Origin: Entamoeba histolytica HM-1:IMSS
Taxonomy: Eukaryota > Evosea > Mastigamoebida > Endamoebidae
Length of the DNA stretch: 64,000 bases
Reading direction: 5' to 3'
Assembly (NCBI RefSeq): GCF_000208925.1
Contig: NW_001914871.1
Coordinates: 76,298 to 140,297, forward strand
Positions 32,401-43,512 of the stretch are shown piece by piece. The first letter of the stretch is position 1. Each line of letters starts with the position of its first letter. The notes beneath the pieces were generated by a model. It searched no databases. It was not told the origin of the DNA and worked only from the letters and a program-made list of their open reading frames with translations. The position numbers and the translations under genes are program-made.

Positions 32401-32702
32401 TCTTTTATTTCTGTGCTTACTTTCTCGTCATCTTCTTTAATTTCATATTCAGCCACTTTATTTTCAAGATATTGAGATTGACTGATATAGACAAATTCAT
32501 CTCCTGTTGATCGAACCTGTAATTCAAGGAGGTTGATATTTTTTGTTGCTTCTTGCATTTGGGTTGTGAGTTGATTACAAGAACCTAATATTGTATTATG
32601 GATTTCTTTAATGTATTCTAGAAATTCTTTGTCACTGTCTAATGTCCATTCACCATTATGAATAACATCCATTGCATTTCTTGTTCCTTCTGTTGTTGTC
32701 AT
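29452..32702 (-). CDS. WASHC2: FAM21/WASHC2-like WASH complex subunit, one frameshift
   Basis: Two overlapping minus-strand frames (32702-30888 and 30981-29452) make one protein of about 1083 residues if one base is restored near 31000-31010, in the run GAAAGAAAAC. The N-terminal 130 residues (GEWTLDSDKEFLEYI, then FVYISQSQYLENKV) match the FAM21 head (WxLxxDxxLLxxL, NTQFIENRV) that binds the WASH complex. The long acidic tail carries some twenty short Leu-Phe motifs (DDLF, DNLFED, DPLFGD) like the FAM21 LFa repeats that bind retromer. Near the end, GRRRPTMKK resembles the capping-protein-interaction motif. It would drive actin assembly on endosomes. GAACTT lies at 32726-32731. Confidence 0.82.
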
Positions 32703-32847
32703 TCAAAATTACTCTTTTAGAGTTTAAGTTCCTTTGAAATCTTGAAAAAAAAACATTTTGATAGAGAAAATATCCATCACATCGTGAATAATCCAAAGAA
32801 TTTAAGACAAATACATTGTATTATAACAAAAAGAAAATACAAAAAGT

Positions 32848-33831
32848 TTACTTACAACATTCAAACCATCGTTTCTTTTCATCAGTAACAATTGTTCCAT
32901 CATCTTTAAAACAAATTGATTTCTCAGTATGAGCTTTTCTCATATGTTGTTGTAAAGTTCTTTTTAATACAACAACACCACATTTTGGACATTCTATTCT
33001 TTCTTCTTGATACTTTTCTTTGTCCATACCATGAACTGAAGAAATATGTTCCCACAACAATTCTTCACGACTAAATGTTTCATAACAATTTTCAAATCCA
33101 CAAACAAATTCATTCTTTTGATGTTGTGCAGCACAATGTTTAAATAAATGAGAAGGATATTCAAAAGCTTTAGTACATCCTTCATAAGGACAACAAAATG
33201 CTGCATTTTTATTTCCAACTACATTTTGATGTTTTTCTTTTACATGAGCAATAAGTTCACTTTTCATAAAAAAAGAGTTATTACATCCATGGTATGTACA
33301 TTGATATGTTTGATTTGTTTTATGTGATTCAACATGTTTATCGAGATATGACTTTGTTGTAAAACATCTCCCACAATTCTCAATTGGACAAATAAATTTT
33401 TTATCTCCAGTATGAGTAACTGAGTGTCTTCTTACCTCTGCCATTGTTCTAAATTTCTTTCCACATTCAGGACATGAATATTTCTTTGAATTAGGATCAT
33501 GTATTCTTTTATGAGAAACTAAAGCACCATTTGTATTGCACTCATGACCACAAACAGAACAAACATACTTCTTTACTTCTTTCTTCTTTAATTTTTTGTT
33601 TTTACTTTTTATTGTTGGTTTTTTTTCATTTTCTTTATCTTTATCACTCATTGTTACAATATCCTCTTTTTCATGACGTTGAGATATTGGTGTTTGTGTT
33701 ATAATCAAAGAATTATATTCTTCCTTTTTTGGTGGTGAATGAGGTTCTTCTTCAAAAAGGTCAGTTGTAATTTCTACTCCATCCACAATAGTTGTTTTCT
33801 GCATCTTGTGAGGTGGTATAAGTTTATTCAT
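32848..33831 (-). CDS. Seven-finger C2H2 protein, TFIIIA-like
   Basis: A 327-residue protein. An N-terminal 90 residues is acidic then basic (KSKNKKLKKKEVKK). Seven C2H2 fingers follow from about 90 to 310. Fingers 1, 2 and 7 have the CxxC form; fingers 3-6 have the CxxxxC form with ENC, HGC or EGC, as in TFIIIA. TFIIIA usually has nine fingers, so this is either a shortened TFIIIA (5S rRNA gene factor) or another sequence-specific nuclear regulator. A GTATTTAATA box lies 13-22 nt upstream of the ATG on the minus strand. No introns. Confidence 0.83.
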   Translation of the reverse strand: MNKLIPPHKMQKTTIVDGVEITTDLFEEEPHSPPKKEEYNSLIITQTPISQRHEKEDIVTMSDKDKENEKKPTIKSKNKKLKKKEVKKYVCSVCGHECNTNGALVSHKRIHDPNSKKYSCPECGKKFRTMAEVRRHSVTHTGDKKFICPIENCGRCFTTKSYLDKHVESHKTNQTYQCTYHGCNNSFFMKSELIAHVKEKHQNVVGNKNAAFCCPYEGCTKAFEYPSHLFKHCAAQHQKNEFVCGFENCYETFSREELLWEHISSVHGMDKEKYQEERIECPKCGVVVLKRTLQQHMRKAHTEKSICFKDDGTIVTDEKKRWFECCK

Positions 33832-33986
33832 TTCTTTTTAATTATTAAATACCTTAGGTCTAATATGTTGAATTCTCCCTTAACTTACATCTAATTTAAA
33901 TAACTTATTTTAGGGTTGGAAAAGAAAAATGTTTGTAGTTCAGATATGTTCAACAATACTAACCAAAAGTTAAACTAAGATTTCAG

Positions 33987-35090
33987 ATGAATGTCCATTA
34001 CGAACATGTCGATTCTTGTTTTCCAGAACGTATTAAAGAAATTAATGAATTTTATACTATTATTTCTTCAGTTTGTAATACTTGTTTATTTTAAAAGAAG
34101 CTTACTCATTATTTTAAGGCAAGTAGTTTAGGAGAAACTATTTTAATTCACAGAAATTATGATGATGATTCAATTATGATTATTAAAGAATGTTTAAATG
34201 GATTATACTGTCATAGACTTATTCAATTTAATCAACAATTAGTGTCTTTTATTCGTATGATAAAGTCAAAGCCATTAATTTCTATTTCTCAAATTATTAC
34301 AAAGGAACAAATAAAAATAGGTAGAAGTAATAAACAAACACTAATTATTTTAATTAATGACTTTGAAAAAATTCTTAAAGATGAACAAATTCAATACCTC
34401 AAATACTTACAATCATTTTGTGCATTACATAATATTATTATTCATTTAGTTTACTTTTCTTATAATCCATTATCAACTCAATTAGGTTGTCATTATAAAC
34501 GTATTGTATTTCTTCCTCTTTCACTTGAATCAATACAACGTGTTGTTTCTATGTCAGTCCAAACAACAAATGATGATATAAAAAAGAAAATTATGATATT
34601 TGTAGAGAAGTTATATTATTATAATCCTTCAAGACTATTTATTATCACTTCGTCATTTTCATTTTTAGAATTTCTTCAAACTAACCCAAATGCTAATGAC
34701 AATTCTTTAAATTCATTTTTTACTACAATTACTCAACCTTTGTGTATTGGTCATAAAATAATTAAAGAAAATGTTGACTTAATCAATAACACATCATATC
34801 ATCTTAATTATTTATTATATATTTCATTTAAACTCTCATCAAATAACTCTTGTTCTTTAAAAATAAATAAAATATATTCTGAATATACATTTTCTTGTCC
34901 TAATCCTTTACCATTTGATATGTTCATTCTCTTATTCAAATCTGCTGTGGATGATCATTACTTTATTGCAGCTCAAACAGATGTTCCTTTTATAGTTAAT
35001 TCTTATAAGTTAATCATAACACAAAATCAATTTGACCAAATAGAAGATTCTTTGTTTGGTCATCAGAAACTCGAAACTGATGCGTTTTAA
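33987..35090 (+). CDS. Unknown protein, possibly Orc5-like with lost Walker A
   Basis: Exons at 33987-34070 and 34119-35090 (48-nt intron, GTTTGTAA...TTTAAG) give 351 residues. The order of features recalls an origin-recognition AAA+ subunit: CFPERIKEINEF at the start, a strand ETILIHRNYDDD where a P-loop would sit, LIILINDFEKILKD in the place of Walker B, then a helical middle and a C-terminal domain. The GxxGKS/T motif is missing, so it should not bind ATP in the usual way. I regard the Orc5 link as a guess. Other readings include any degenerate ATPase or a lineage-specific protein. Confidence 0.6.
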
Positions 35091-37050
35091 TTCATTTTTC
35101 ATTGTTTATGTCATCTCTTTGTTGAAATAGTCTAAAAGTCTTTTTTTTATTTCATATTCTTTTCATGACTTTCATGTTTCTGTTTCTTTCTAGTTGATAA
35201 ATTAATAAAATTGATTTGTATGTTCTACTTTTTATGTATATTCTTATTATCCAAATAACTTTATTCCATCAAGGTTAAAGTAATATGCTTTTAGTAAGTT
35301 AATTTTTTGTACGTAGTTTTCAACTGGTTTAATTTATTTTCATAAGTGTTTGAAAAAGATAGATTTAGTGTATAAGTTGTTTGTTAGTCGGTTAAAGAAT
35401 AAACACAAACAAATTGTGTAAATTTCTAATGAATTAGATTTGTATTTAATGCATATTGTTTTTTTTTGGTTTGAAAGTTGGTGATGGTTCAAAGAATGAT
35501 ACGTTATTATTAAAAGTCTATCTCAAGTATTTCTCTGTCTTAATTTGATATAATTATAAAAATGAATAACAATAAGATGTTTTTGTTTGAATTTTACTCT
35601 GTCATATTCTTGTTCAGATGATACAATGAGTTTATAAACTGTACTAAATAACATATTAAAAGTATTTAGATGATTAAATTCACAAATATTTAATATACCA
35701 GCACCACCGTATTGAGCAGAATATTATTAGAAAGTTTATGACAATTAATTTTCTTTGAAGTATTTATTGATTGTATTGTTTTTTTTACAAACAATATATG
35801 AGCAAATAACTTAATGTCAAAACTAAGTTGTAGATACTTAAAGAATTAGACTATTTCTTATCGTATAAGTTCAGTTGTTATAATTTTATTCCAATTTGAT
35901 TTAATATTTCAATGAATAAAGACTTATTTGAAATTGCAATGAAATAACAGAATTGATACATATTGGATTACTTTTTTGCTCAAAATAAATAACTTAATAG
36001 CTGAATGATAAAATTAATGGTTCAATATCATTTATTCTTATAATTTAGTATAAACATTCTGTTATACTAATAGTGAATATAGTCATGTGTTGAAATGAAA
36101 ATTTAACCCAGCAAAATTAAAAATGAACTATAATTCTAATCAACCATTCTACAAAGTATTAATGTTCTTAGTCTATATAGATTAAAATAATTATCAGACA
36201 TTTTTAATATTTAAAGATTTTTCCATTACGAAAAATTTACCCAAATGAAATGTTTGTATTTTAATGAAATTTCATCATTGTTAATTGTTTTAAAATAAGT
36301 ATGTTTCACGATTAAATCAGATTAAATTGAACACTAATTACATTTAGTTGTTGTTTTTGGTTTATACTAGAAAAGATGAAATGTTTTATGTCATTATTTA
36401 TCTCTTATGTTTGTTCCATTAACATATGACTGTTCTACATGTTCTTTATCAAACTATAAAAGGATGTTAAAATCAATTAAACTAAACACTCCATTGTATT
36501 ATTCACTTTTTGCTATCAATGTTTTTCTCTATAACTTTTATTCATAAATTAATACAAACTTATCCATTAGTCCAAGTAAATGACTTAATAGTATTATCAC
36601 AAACCAGTGACTATTTCACAGTCTGTATAACTTTAAAGCAGTTTATAGACAACTGCTTAACGAGAGATTTAATGAATTTTCATATGAATATTTTGTGCTT
36701 TTTATTTAAGACAACAACCAACTGTATTAAACTAATGGTTTTAGGCAATCACCTAATGTTTAGTTCAAGGATAGATTTATTCAATTTGAAAGATTAAATA
36801 ATGTATTATCAAATATTTACTTCTTTAAAAAAAAACACATAACAATAAAAAGAAAATTAACTTGGGTTTCGTTTTTTTGGTTGTGTAAAGTGTTATGAAT
36901 AGGAGTTAAACAAGAAAAAGTCTGTTGGAGTTTGATTAAGTTACATATTTTCTATAAACAACAAAATTTTAAATTTTTGTTATAAGAAACAATAAATAAG
37001 TTTTAAATTTATAAAATTTAGAAAAATCATCTTAAAATAGTCAGAGGAGA
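35091..37050. other. Long AT-rich intergenic region
   Basis: About 2 kb without a supported gene. A 95-codon frame at 36510-36797 has no homology-like features. No tRNA B box or LINE homology was seen. Confidence 0.45.
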
Positions 37051-38706
37051 ATGCAGTCAAATATTATATCACCAACAATAATAAACGAACTACTCTTAGA
37101 GGTAAGTGCATTAAAAGAACTCATTCCTTCGAATTTAAAGAAAGTTGTTACAGAGATTAATGAATTTGGAAGAGAAGTAAATAATTGTAAACCACCTGAC
37201 TTTCCTTGTTCAACTAGTGTTGGAAGTATTTTATATAGGTATTGTATTGGAATTGGAACATTAATAATAATATCTCAAAATTATCTTAATTGTCATTTAA
37301 AAGATGAGATTGAGTCATTATTGTCTTCCCCTTCTCCAAGTATTAAAGATATTGAATTATACCACACTGAACTACCTAACCAATCTTATGACGTTATGAT
37401 TTCATTCCAAGAAGGATTCAATGGATGTAATAAAAGAGTTATTAAAGGTGATCATATTTATAATATTGTTATTCCTCGATATACTCTCCACCCAACATCA
37501 TTCACTGTAGGAGATGTTGTTTTCAATGTTAATGTTTCACAACAAAGTAATTATTGTATTTTTGATGATATTTTATTTGTTACTGTACATCCAATATTTA
37601 ACAATCCTTTTATTATTGTCGAACTTCCTGATGGTTCTTCTCATAAAATAGCTGCAAAACACATTGAACAATTAGGTAGTGTTGATATAGAGGGATATCC
37701 TTTTAGGATAGCTGTAGTTTTCCAATCTCCACAACAATTGTTATCTTCTGCTTTGTCTGGGTCATTACAACAACATACAGGGAAGTCTGCTGTATTACGC
37801 AATTGGGATGTATCTTTATTTAAAACTTCTTCTTTATTAAAACAATCCTTGGTTGAGAAGATCTTAATGACTTTTAATGTCCAAAAGACTGATAGAATCG
37901 AGTCATTTGAAATTGCAGAAGATACTGCTTCTGTTGCATTGAAATATATCGACCATAATTCAGCTGTAACACTTAGACATGCATTAAAATATCCTAATCA
38001 AACTTATGTTATACCTCCCTTAACAAGTAATAAGTCAATATTCATCTCAACATTAACTCCAACAAATGTTATTCGTGGAGAGATATGTGCAACGCTTCCA
38101 GTTTTATGTGAAGGGGGAATAGCTGAAAATGAACACCTACATATCAAGGTTGAAATACCACGAGGAACTCTTGCAGGAAGTACTATTATAAAGAAAGAAC
38201 AAGGAAAAACTTATGTGTTACAAGTTAATGAAATACCATCAGGTTATTATCGTAGTGGAGATGACATCATCACAAGTGTTGAATTACCAGAGTTTGGAGC
38301 AAAAGCTGCAAACCAAGAAATTACGGTTTTCACTTTAAATCGAACAGCAGTTAACCTCCATGGCAGTTTGAGTAAAGTAATGAGAATAGTAGGTGGAGGG
38401 GTTCCTTTGAGTAATGGATATGGAGATCTTGTTGTTACTTTTATTCCTAAGGCACAAGTATTAAAAGAAAAAGAGTACTATCAAATAGCTAAGTACTGCA
38501 CTAAATTCACAATATTCCATCAAGACTACATTATGAGGGAAAAAAGATTTAATGATGGTAGTATTATTCCAAAAATTTATAGGATCCCAAAGAATATGAA
38601 TGCTACTTTGAAGAAAAGGAATTATTTTGTTCGTTTTCCATTAGATGGAGATGTTAAGAATGGAAGACCAACTGACTTGATTTTTGAGGTAATTCCAAAG
38701 GAGTAA
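37051..38706 (+). CDS. Hsp40-like protein with DnaJ C-terminal domains, no J domain
   Basis: A 551-residue intron-less protein. Two or more regions match the substrate-binding domains of DnaJ. Around 360-470 there is VEIPRGTLAGSTI, then YVLQVNEIP, GYYRSGDDIITSVEL, TLNRTAVNL, and IVGGGVPLSNGYGDLVVTF, which copies the DnaJ layout (IPxGxxxG, RxGxDL, GKGxPxxxxxGDL). An earlier region at about 120-220 repeats the GDVVFNVNVSQQ pattern. There is no HPD J domain and no CxxCxGxG zinc centre, so it cannot drive Hsp70 in the usual way and may act as a holdase or scaffold. It is probably cytosolic. Confidence 0.75.
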   Translation: MQSNIISPTIINELLLEVSALKELIPSNLKKVVTEINEFGREVNNCKPPDFPCSTSVGSILYRYCIGIGTLIIISQNYLNCHLKDEIESLLSSPSPSIKDIELYHTELPNQSYDVMISFQEGFNGCNKRVIKGDHIYNIVIPRYTLHPTSFTVGDVVFNVNVSQQSNYCIFDDILFVTVHPIFNNPFIIVELPDGSSHKIAAKHIEQLGSVDIEGYPFRIAVVFQSPQQLLSSALSGSLQQHTGKSAVLRNWDVSLFKTSSLLKQSLVEKILMTFNVQKTDRIESFEIAEDTASVALKYIDHNSAVTLRHALKYPNQTYVIPPLTSNKSIFISTLTPTNVIRGEICATLPVLCEGGIAENEHLHIKVEIPRGTLAGSTIIKKEQGKTYVLQVNEIPSGYYRSGDDIITSVELPEFGAKAANQEITVFTLNRTAVNLHGSLSKVMRIVGGGVPLSNGYGDLVVTFIPKAQVLKEKEYYQIAKYCTKFTIFHQDYIMREKRFNDGSIIPKIYRIPKNMNATLKKRNYFVRFPLDGDVKNGRPTDLIFEVIPKE

Positions 38707-39642
38707 GGTTTTAATAATATAGTGTTTTTGTGGGAAAATACAATTTTTATTATTTTCTTTTTTTCTAGTCGTAAGTACAACTAAGTCAAGGAAATAAAAT
38801 AAATAGTATATACACCAAGATATAAAAAGATACTAACTTATTTTCTTTACTCTTAAAGGTTTTTGGAAATAAGTGAACAGAAAAAGAAAAATCTTAACAA
38901 ACAGTATTTCAAATTTTATTTAGAATATCTTTATTATGGTTGCTAAGATACAACAATACAAAAAAATAAGTATTGTAATAAACTTAACATCTACAATTAT
39001 TTAACTGTGCTTTAAATAGCATAATTAAAATACTTTTAATAATATGATATTATATATTTTTAATACATGTCTTCAGGAAGAGAAGAGATTGTTTTGTATT
39101 ATTTTTATAATTCATTCTTATTCATTAAAAACAAAAAGAAAAGAAATAAAGTTTATGTGTTAATACAAAAGTATTTAAGATTAGACTTTAAGACATCTAT
39201 TCTATTCATTTCATTAATTCAAGAACCATTTATATTTTTAGAAATAATAGCTTTAACTTAAATATTAGTTATTTACTTGAATTTTTTAAATTCAATAAAT
39301 AAATGAATTAGTGTCTATTCCATTAAAAGAATAATCAACTTGAGTCTATTCACTTTCCAAGTTCTATTGAATAAATTCTTATTTCTTTTTTAACTCTTTC
39401 AATTAACGACTCAGTATCATGACTCAGATAATATATATGCTTTAAATTGTATTAATTTAAATAAGAATAACAAAGAGAAGAAAGATAATTGTTGTTTTCA
39501 ATTGGACATACTGAAAAACAAAGAAATATGAAACACTCAAAAAAAGAGAAATTGAACAAAGAAAAATTGAAATAAAAATAATAATATAGTTTAATGATAA
39601 TATTTTATAGTATAGAATATAATTGAACTATTAAACAACAGA
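38707..39642. other. Intergenic region, 0.9 kb
   Basis: AT-rich, without a supported gene; the 64-codon frame at 39067 looks random. A GAACT sequence at 39625-39629, about 14 nt before the next ATG, is the likely core promoter of that gene. Confidence 0.45.
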
Positions 39643-40473
39643 ATGGGTGAAACAGATAACAAGCCACAGGTCACTCAAGACAGTGAGGCAACATCAAAGA
39701 AGCATAAGAAATATGAAAAAAGTAAAGAAAAGAAGAAAATGGAAGAAGAAGATGATGATAGTGAAAGTGAGAGTGATAGCGGAAGTGAAAGTGAAAGCGA
39801 TAGTGAAAGTGATGACCATAAAGAAGATGACAAAGATAGTGATACTACAGAAAAAGAATCTAGTAATGGAGAAGAAAAAGAGTCAAGTACAGGAGAAGAA
39901 AAAGAAGTCAAGAAGGATGCGGTAAAAAATGTTGAGAGAAAAGAAACAATTTTTAAAATGGTTGAAGAATTTCCTCAACAAGAAACATTAGAAGATGTAC
40001 TTTTAAAATTAAGTAATGTTAATTTAAATGAAGAATGGCTGAAAAAACCAGAAAACCAAGTACTTAAACAAAAGGCATTGTGTTTGTTTTATGAAAGATA
40101 TCCCGAAGCAGTGTCTGAAGTTATGTTTCCATTTGAACAAATCATTAACAAAGCAGAAAACAAACCAGATGAAGTCCAAATGGAAATATTAAAGAAAATA
40201 ATAAATTCAACATTCATTATCAGAAAAAATGAAACAGTAACGCTTATGGAAATTGTTAATACATTACCAAAGAAAGAAGACACAAAAACAACAAGGAAAG
40301 ATGATAATGAAAGTAGTAAAGATTATAAAGATGATAGGTCACATAAAAGAAAAGGAAATGATGAAGAATATTCAAGAAGAGATGAACGAAATTATCGTGG
40401 AGATTATCGAAGAAATAATAGTAAATCATCAAGGAGTAGTTCACGAAAGAGAGATCGAGGAGGAAGACATTGA
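39643..40473 (+). CDS. Acidic-head, RS/RG-tail protein, possibly mRNA-related
   Basis: A 276-residue protein in three parts. Residues 1-90 are Lys/Glu then Ser-Glu/Asp repeats (SESESDSGSESES), ideal for CK2 phosphorylation. Residues 95-210 form a compact helical domain (TLEDVLLKLSNVNL, then CLFYERYPEAVSEV). The C-terminus is Arg/Ser/Gly-rich (RNNSKSSRSSSRKRDRGGRH), like SR proteins. I do not recognise the central domain. The tail suggests a nuclear RNA-processing role, but this is inference. No introns. Confidence 0.75.
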   Translation: MGETDNKPQVTQDSEATSKKHKKYEKSKEKKKMEEEDDDSESESDSGSESESDSESDDHKEDDKDSDTTEKESSNGEEKESSTGEEKEVKKDAVKNVERKETIFKMVEEFPQQETLEDVLLKLSNVNLNEEWLKKPENQVLKQKALCLFYERYPEAVSEVMFPFEQIINKAENKPDEVQMEILKKIINSTFIIRKNETVTLMEIVNTLPKKEDTKTTRKDDNESSKDYKDDRSHKRKGNDEEYSRRDERNYRGDYRRNNSKSSRSSSRKRDRGGRH

Positions 40474-40575
40474 TAATAATATTCTTTTGTTAATGAATTT
40501 GTTATTAGTTTGTGTTTTTTAGAAAGAAAAAAAGGAAAAAACATTTTTTAATTATTACATTCTTCAGAGATTGAA

Positions 40576-43503
40576 ATGTCACAAAAGAAAATAGAAATAT
40601 TTGACGATAATTATAAATTAGAAGTCCAAAGTTTGGTAAATAAATTTGAGATAATAAATTGTGGTGATTAATCAAACTAACAAAACATAGTTATCAAAGC
40701 AAAATTACTAAAGGTTGAAGCAAATGACTGTGATCCATATGGAGTATGTAAAATTGGAAAAGTCAAATATCGTACAGAAACAGTTAAGAAAACAACAGAA
40801 CCACAATGGAAAAGTGAGCCTATTATTGTTGATATTGAAAAGAATATGAAAGATGTTGTTGTAAGTGTTAATAGACATGGATATGTTGGGAATAAAATTG
40901 AATTAGGAAGTGCACGTATTTTATTGTCAAGATTAGGAAATGATGTCTCAACTACTCAATGGTATGATTTAATTCAAAATAATGAAAAAGTTGGTAGTGT
41001 TCAATGTAGATTTAAACGACAAAAAACAGATAGAAGTAATGAAAGTGTTTCAAATGATGAACGAAAATGGGTTGATTTATTAGCTCAAATACATAATGTT
41101 ATTGAACCATCTGGAACACAAATAGATAAATCATTTCAATATTATATGGGAACAATAGATAAAAGAAGTACAATAATGGAAAAGAAAAGTAGTGTCATTG
41201 GACCAATCATTGGATTTATTAAAATTATAATGGAACATCCAATTAATAATATTCATCTTGGTCAAAAAGGAATAATTCAAATTAAAGTTCCACCTTCTTT
41301 GAATTGTAGTAGTGATATTTGGACATTATTATTTCCAAATGGAATGACTGTTTCATCAACACCAAGAAAACCAATCTTTCTTCCATTATTTACTTCAAGT
41401 TTATCAAAACAAATGACATATTATGTTTTTCTTATTAGTGATACAGAAATTCAAGTTGATGGTCAAATATTATATGTACCAATTGCAATTGGATTTGTAT
41501 CATATCATCCTTTTTATGAAATTATGAGAAGAATGTTATTATCTATTTATGAACTTTGTCCAACACTTTCAAACCAAACAATGGATTTATTGGATGGAAG
41601 AGATGATTTAATAAAAATGACAATAACACAACCCTCAAGAACCACTCAAACACCAATGTTACTCAAATCGTCTTCTACATTAAATTCTACACCACCAAAA
41701 TATCAACCAATTATCAAAGGAATCTATGAAATGATGTGTATTGAATATCTTGCATATGGAGGATATTCTCGTTATAAATATAATAATTTAAATATTGAAA
41801 TAAGATTACCAGTAAAACACTCATTACCAGTATTTAATACATCTATTTATCCATTATTCTCTATATTTAATGTTTCAGGAATGACAACACTCTTTTTACT
41901 CTTAATGACTAATCTTAAAATCGTTATTTTTTCATCTCATCTATCTTTGCTAACAACTTCTATTGATAATTTAATTTCATTACTTTATCCATTCCCTCCA
42001 ACACAAAAAGTTTTTGCTATTCTTCCTTATAAAAATCTTAATGTTTTATCAGGAAGTGATACATTCATTGCTGGAGTACCAAGTGAATATCGTGAAATAG
42101 CAAAAAAACAATTAGGAAATGAGGAATATATTGATGTTGATTTAGATACTGGGATTATTGAAATGAATGTTAGTAAGGAATTGTTAGAATTTCCTGTTGA
42201 TCTTACTGTTGATCTACAAAAAGATTTGAATGACGCTTTTAAAGAGAAATATTTGAAAATGGATCAACTAGGAAACGAGCCTTATGATGATAGATATTTT
42301 TTAACTGCTACTAATTCATTTAATCTCAAGGTAAGACTTGCTTATTTTAAATTTCTTACTAAATTATTAGAAGGTTACGATGAATTTATTAACTATGTTT
42401 GGGTTGCTGATAATGAAGTATTTGACTTTGATGTTTATTCATTCTTCTTAACAAAATCATTTGATTGTGAACCATTAATCAAACACTTTTGTGAATCAGG
42501 AACATTTTTAGAATATATTAAAGAACAAGGATTTGATAATGTTTTTAGAGAGTGGATTTCAAATAGAGTGTTTGATTGTTCATTAACAGATTTGTATAAC
42601 TTCTATATTAAGGCAAAACGAATCACTAACATCACACCAGCAAATCAATCAGTAATAAAAGAGTTAAAAGATATTAATGCATTTACTATTGACTGGGAAG
42701 ACTTAAAAAGATTAAAACAAAGTGAAAGTAGTATTCGTCTTACAAAACAGATGCAAAAGGACAAAAATTATTGTAATGAACTTGATAAATTTAAAATGGA
42801 CAAAGAAAAACCAAAGGAAAAACATATTTGGAATGCAATTTTTGGTAGGTTTGTTGATGATATTCAAAGAAATGCACCTCCAGATATGGAAAAAGTTTAT
42901 CAATGTGCAAGTAATCAAGCAGGAAGACATTTATTATTAAAAATATTAAGCTCTCAAGCAGACAAAATGAAATCAAAAGGTTGTCTTGAATATGAATCTT
43001 ATGAGAATCTTCTTCAATTAATAAAAACACTTGTTGCTTATTGTAAAAGTGATAAAGATATAGAAACACCATTAGGAATTGTTGAAGTTGCTACAAAATA
43101 TTGTTATAAAAAAGATGCTGTTACATACAGATTTCTTATTGATGATATTGGAATGGCAGAGATATGGAATAATAAAAATATATGGCATAGAGCATTTAAT
43201 CAAACCATGGTTAATTCGATGAAAGAAATATATGGAAAGTTTTATTCATTACAACTACCTACAATTTGGAAAGGATGGAATCAACAACAACAAGCAAAAT
43301 ATAGAGAAAAAGAAGAAAATAGTTTAGTTACAACACTTCATATGATTGCAAAAAATATGAAAATCATTGGAGTATCAAATAAAATTATTTATGAAGTATT
43401 AGAAGATTGTGAGTCTACTGTACATGCATCTTCTGAAATTAAATCTGTTATTTCAAATGTTGTTAAGATTATTTTAGAAAACGATTCTTCATTAATTCAT
43501 TAG
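40576..43503 (+). CDS. C2-DENN domain protein, likely Rab exchange factor
   Basis: Exons at 40576-40630 and 40691-43503 (60-nt intron, GTTTGGTA...CATAG) give 955 residues. The splice completes an N-terminal C2 domain (KLEVQIIKAKLLKVEANDCD, then PYGVCKIGKVKYRT and TTEPQWKSE). Next come an upstream DENN part near 190-260 and a core DENN at about 310-440, including PLFSIFNVSGMTTLFLLLM, LLTTSIDNLISLLYPF and FIAGVP. A downstream DENN part and a long helical tail end the protein. DENN modules exchange GDP for GTP on Rabs, and the C2 domain would give membrane binding. A Rab gene lies 17 kb away but no link is implied. Its stop is 9 nt from the stop of the convergent peroxiredoxin-like gene. Confidence 0.88.
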
Positions 43504-43512
43504 TTCTATCTT

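Noticed and set aside
36510..36797. 95-codon frame in the 2-kb intergenic region
   Set aside because: Random-looking composition, no neighbouring exon or promoter elements.
39067..39261. 64-codon frame
   Set aside because: Low-complexity Lys/Phe/Ile translation typical of AT-rich noncoding DNA.
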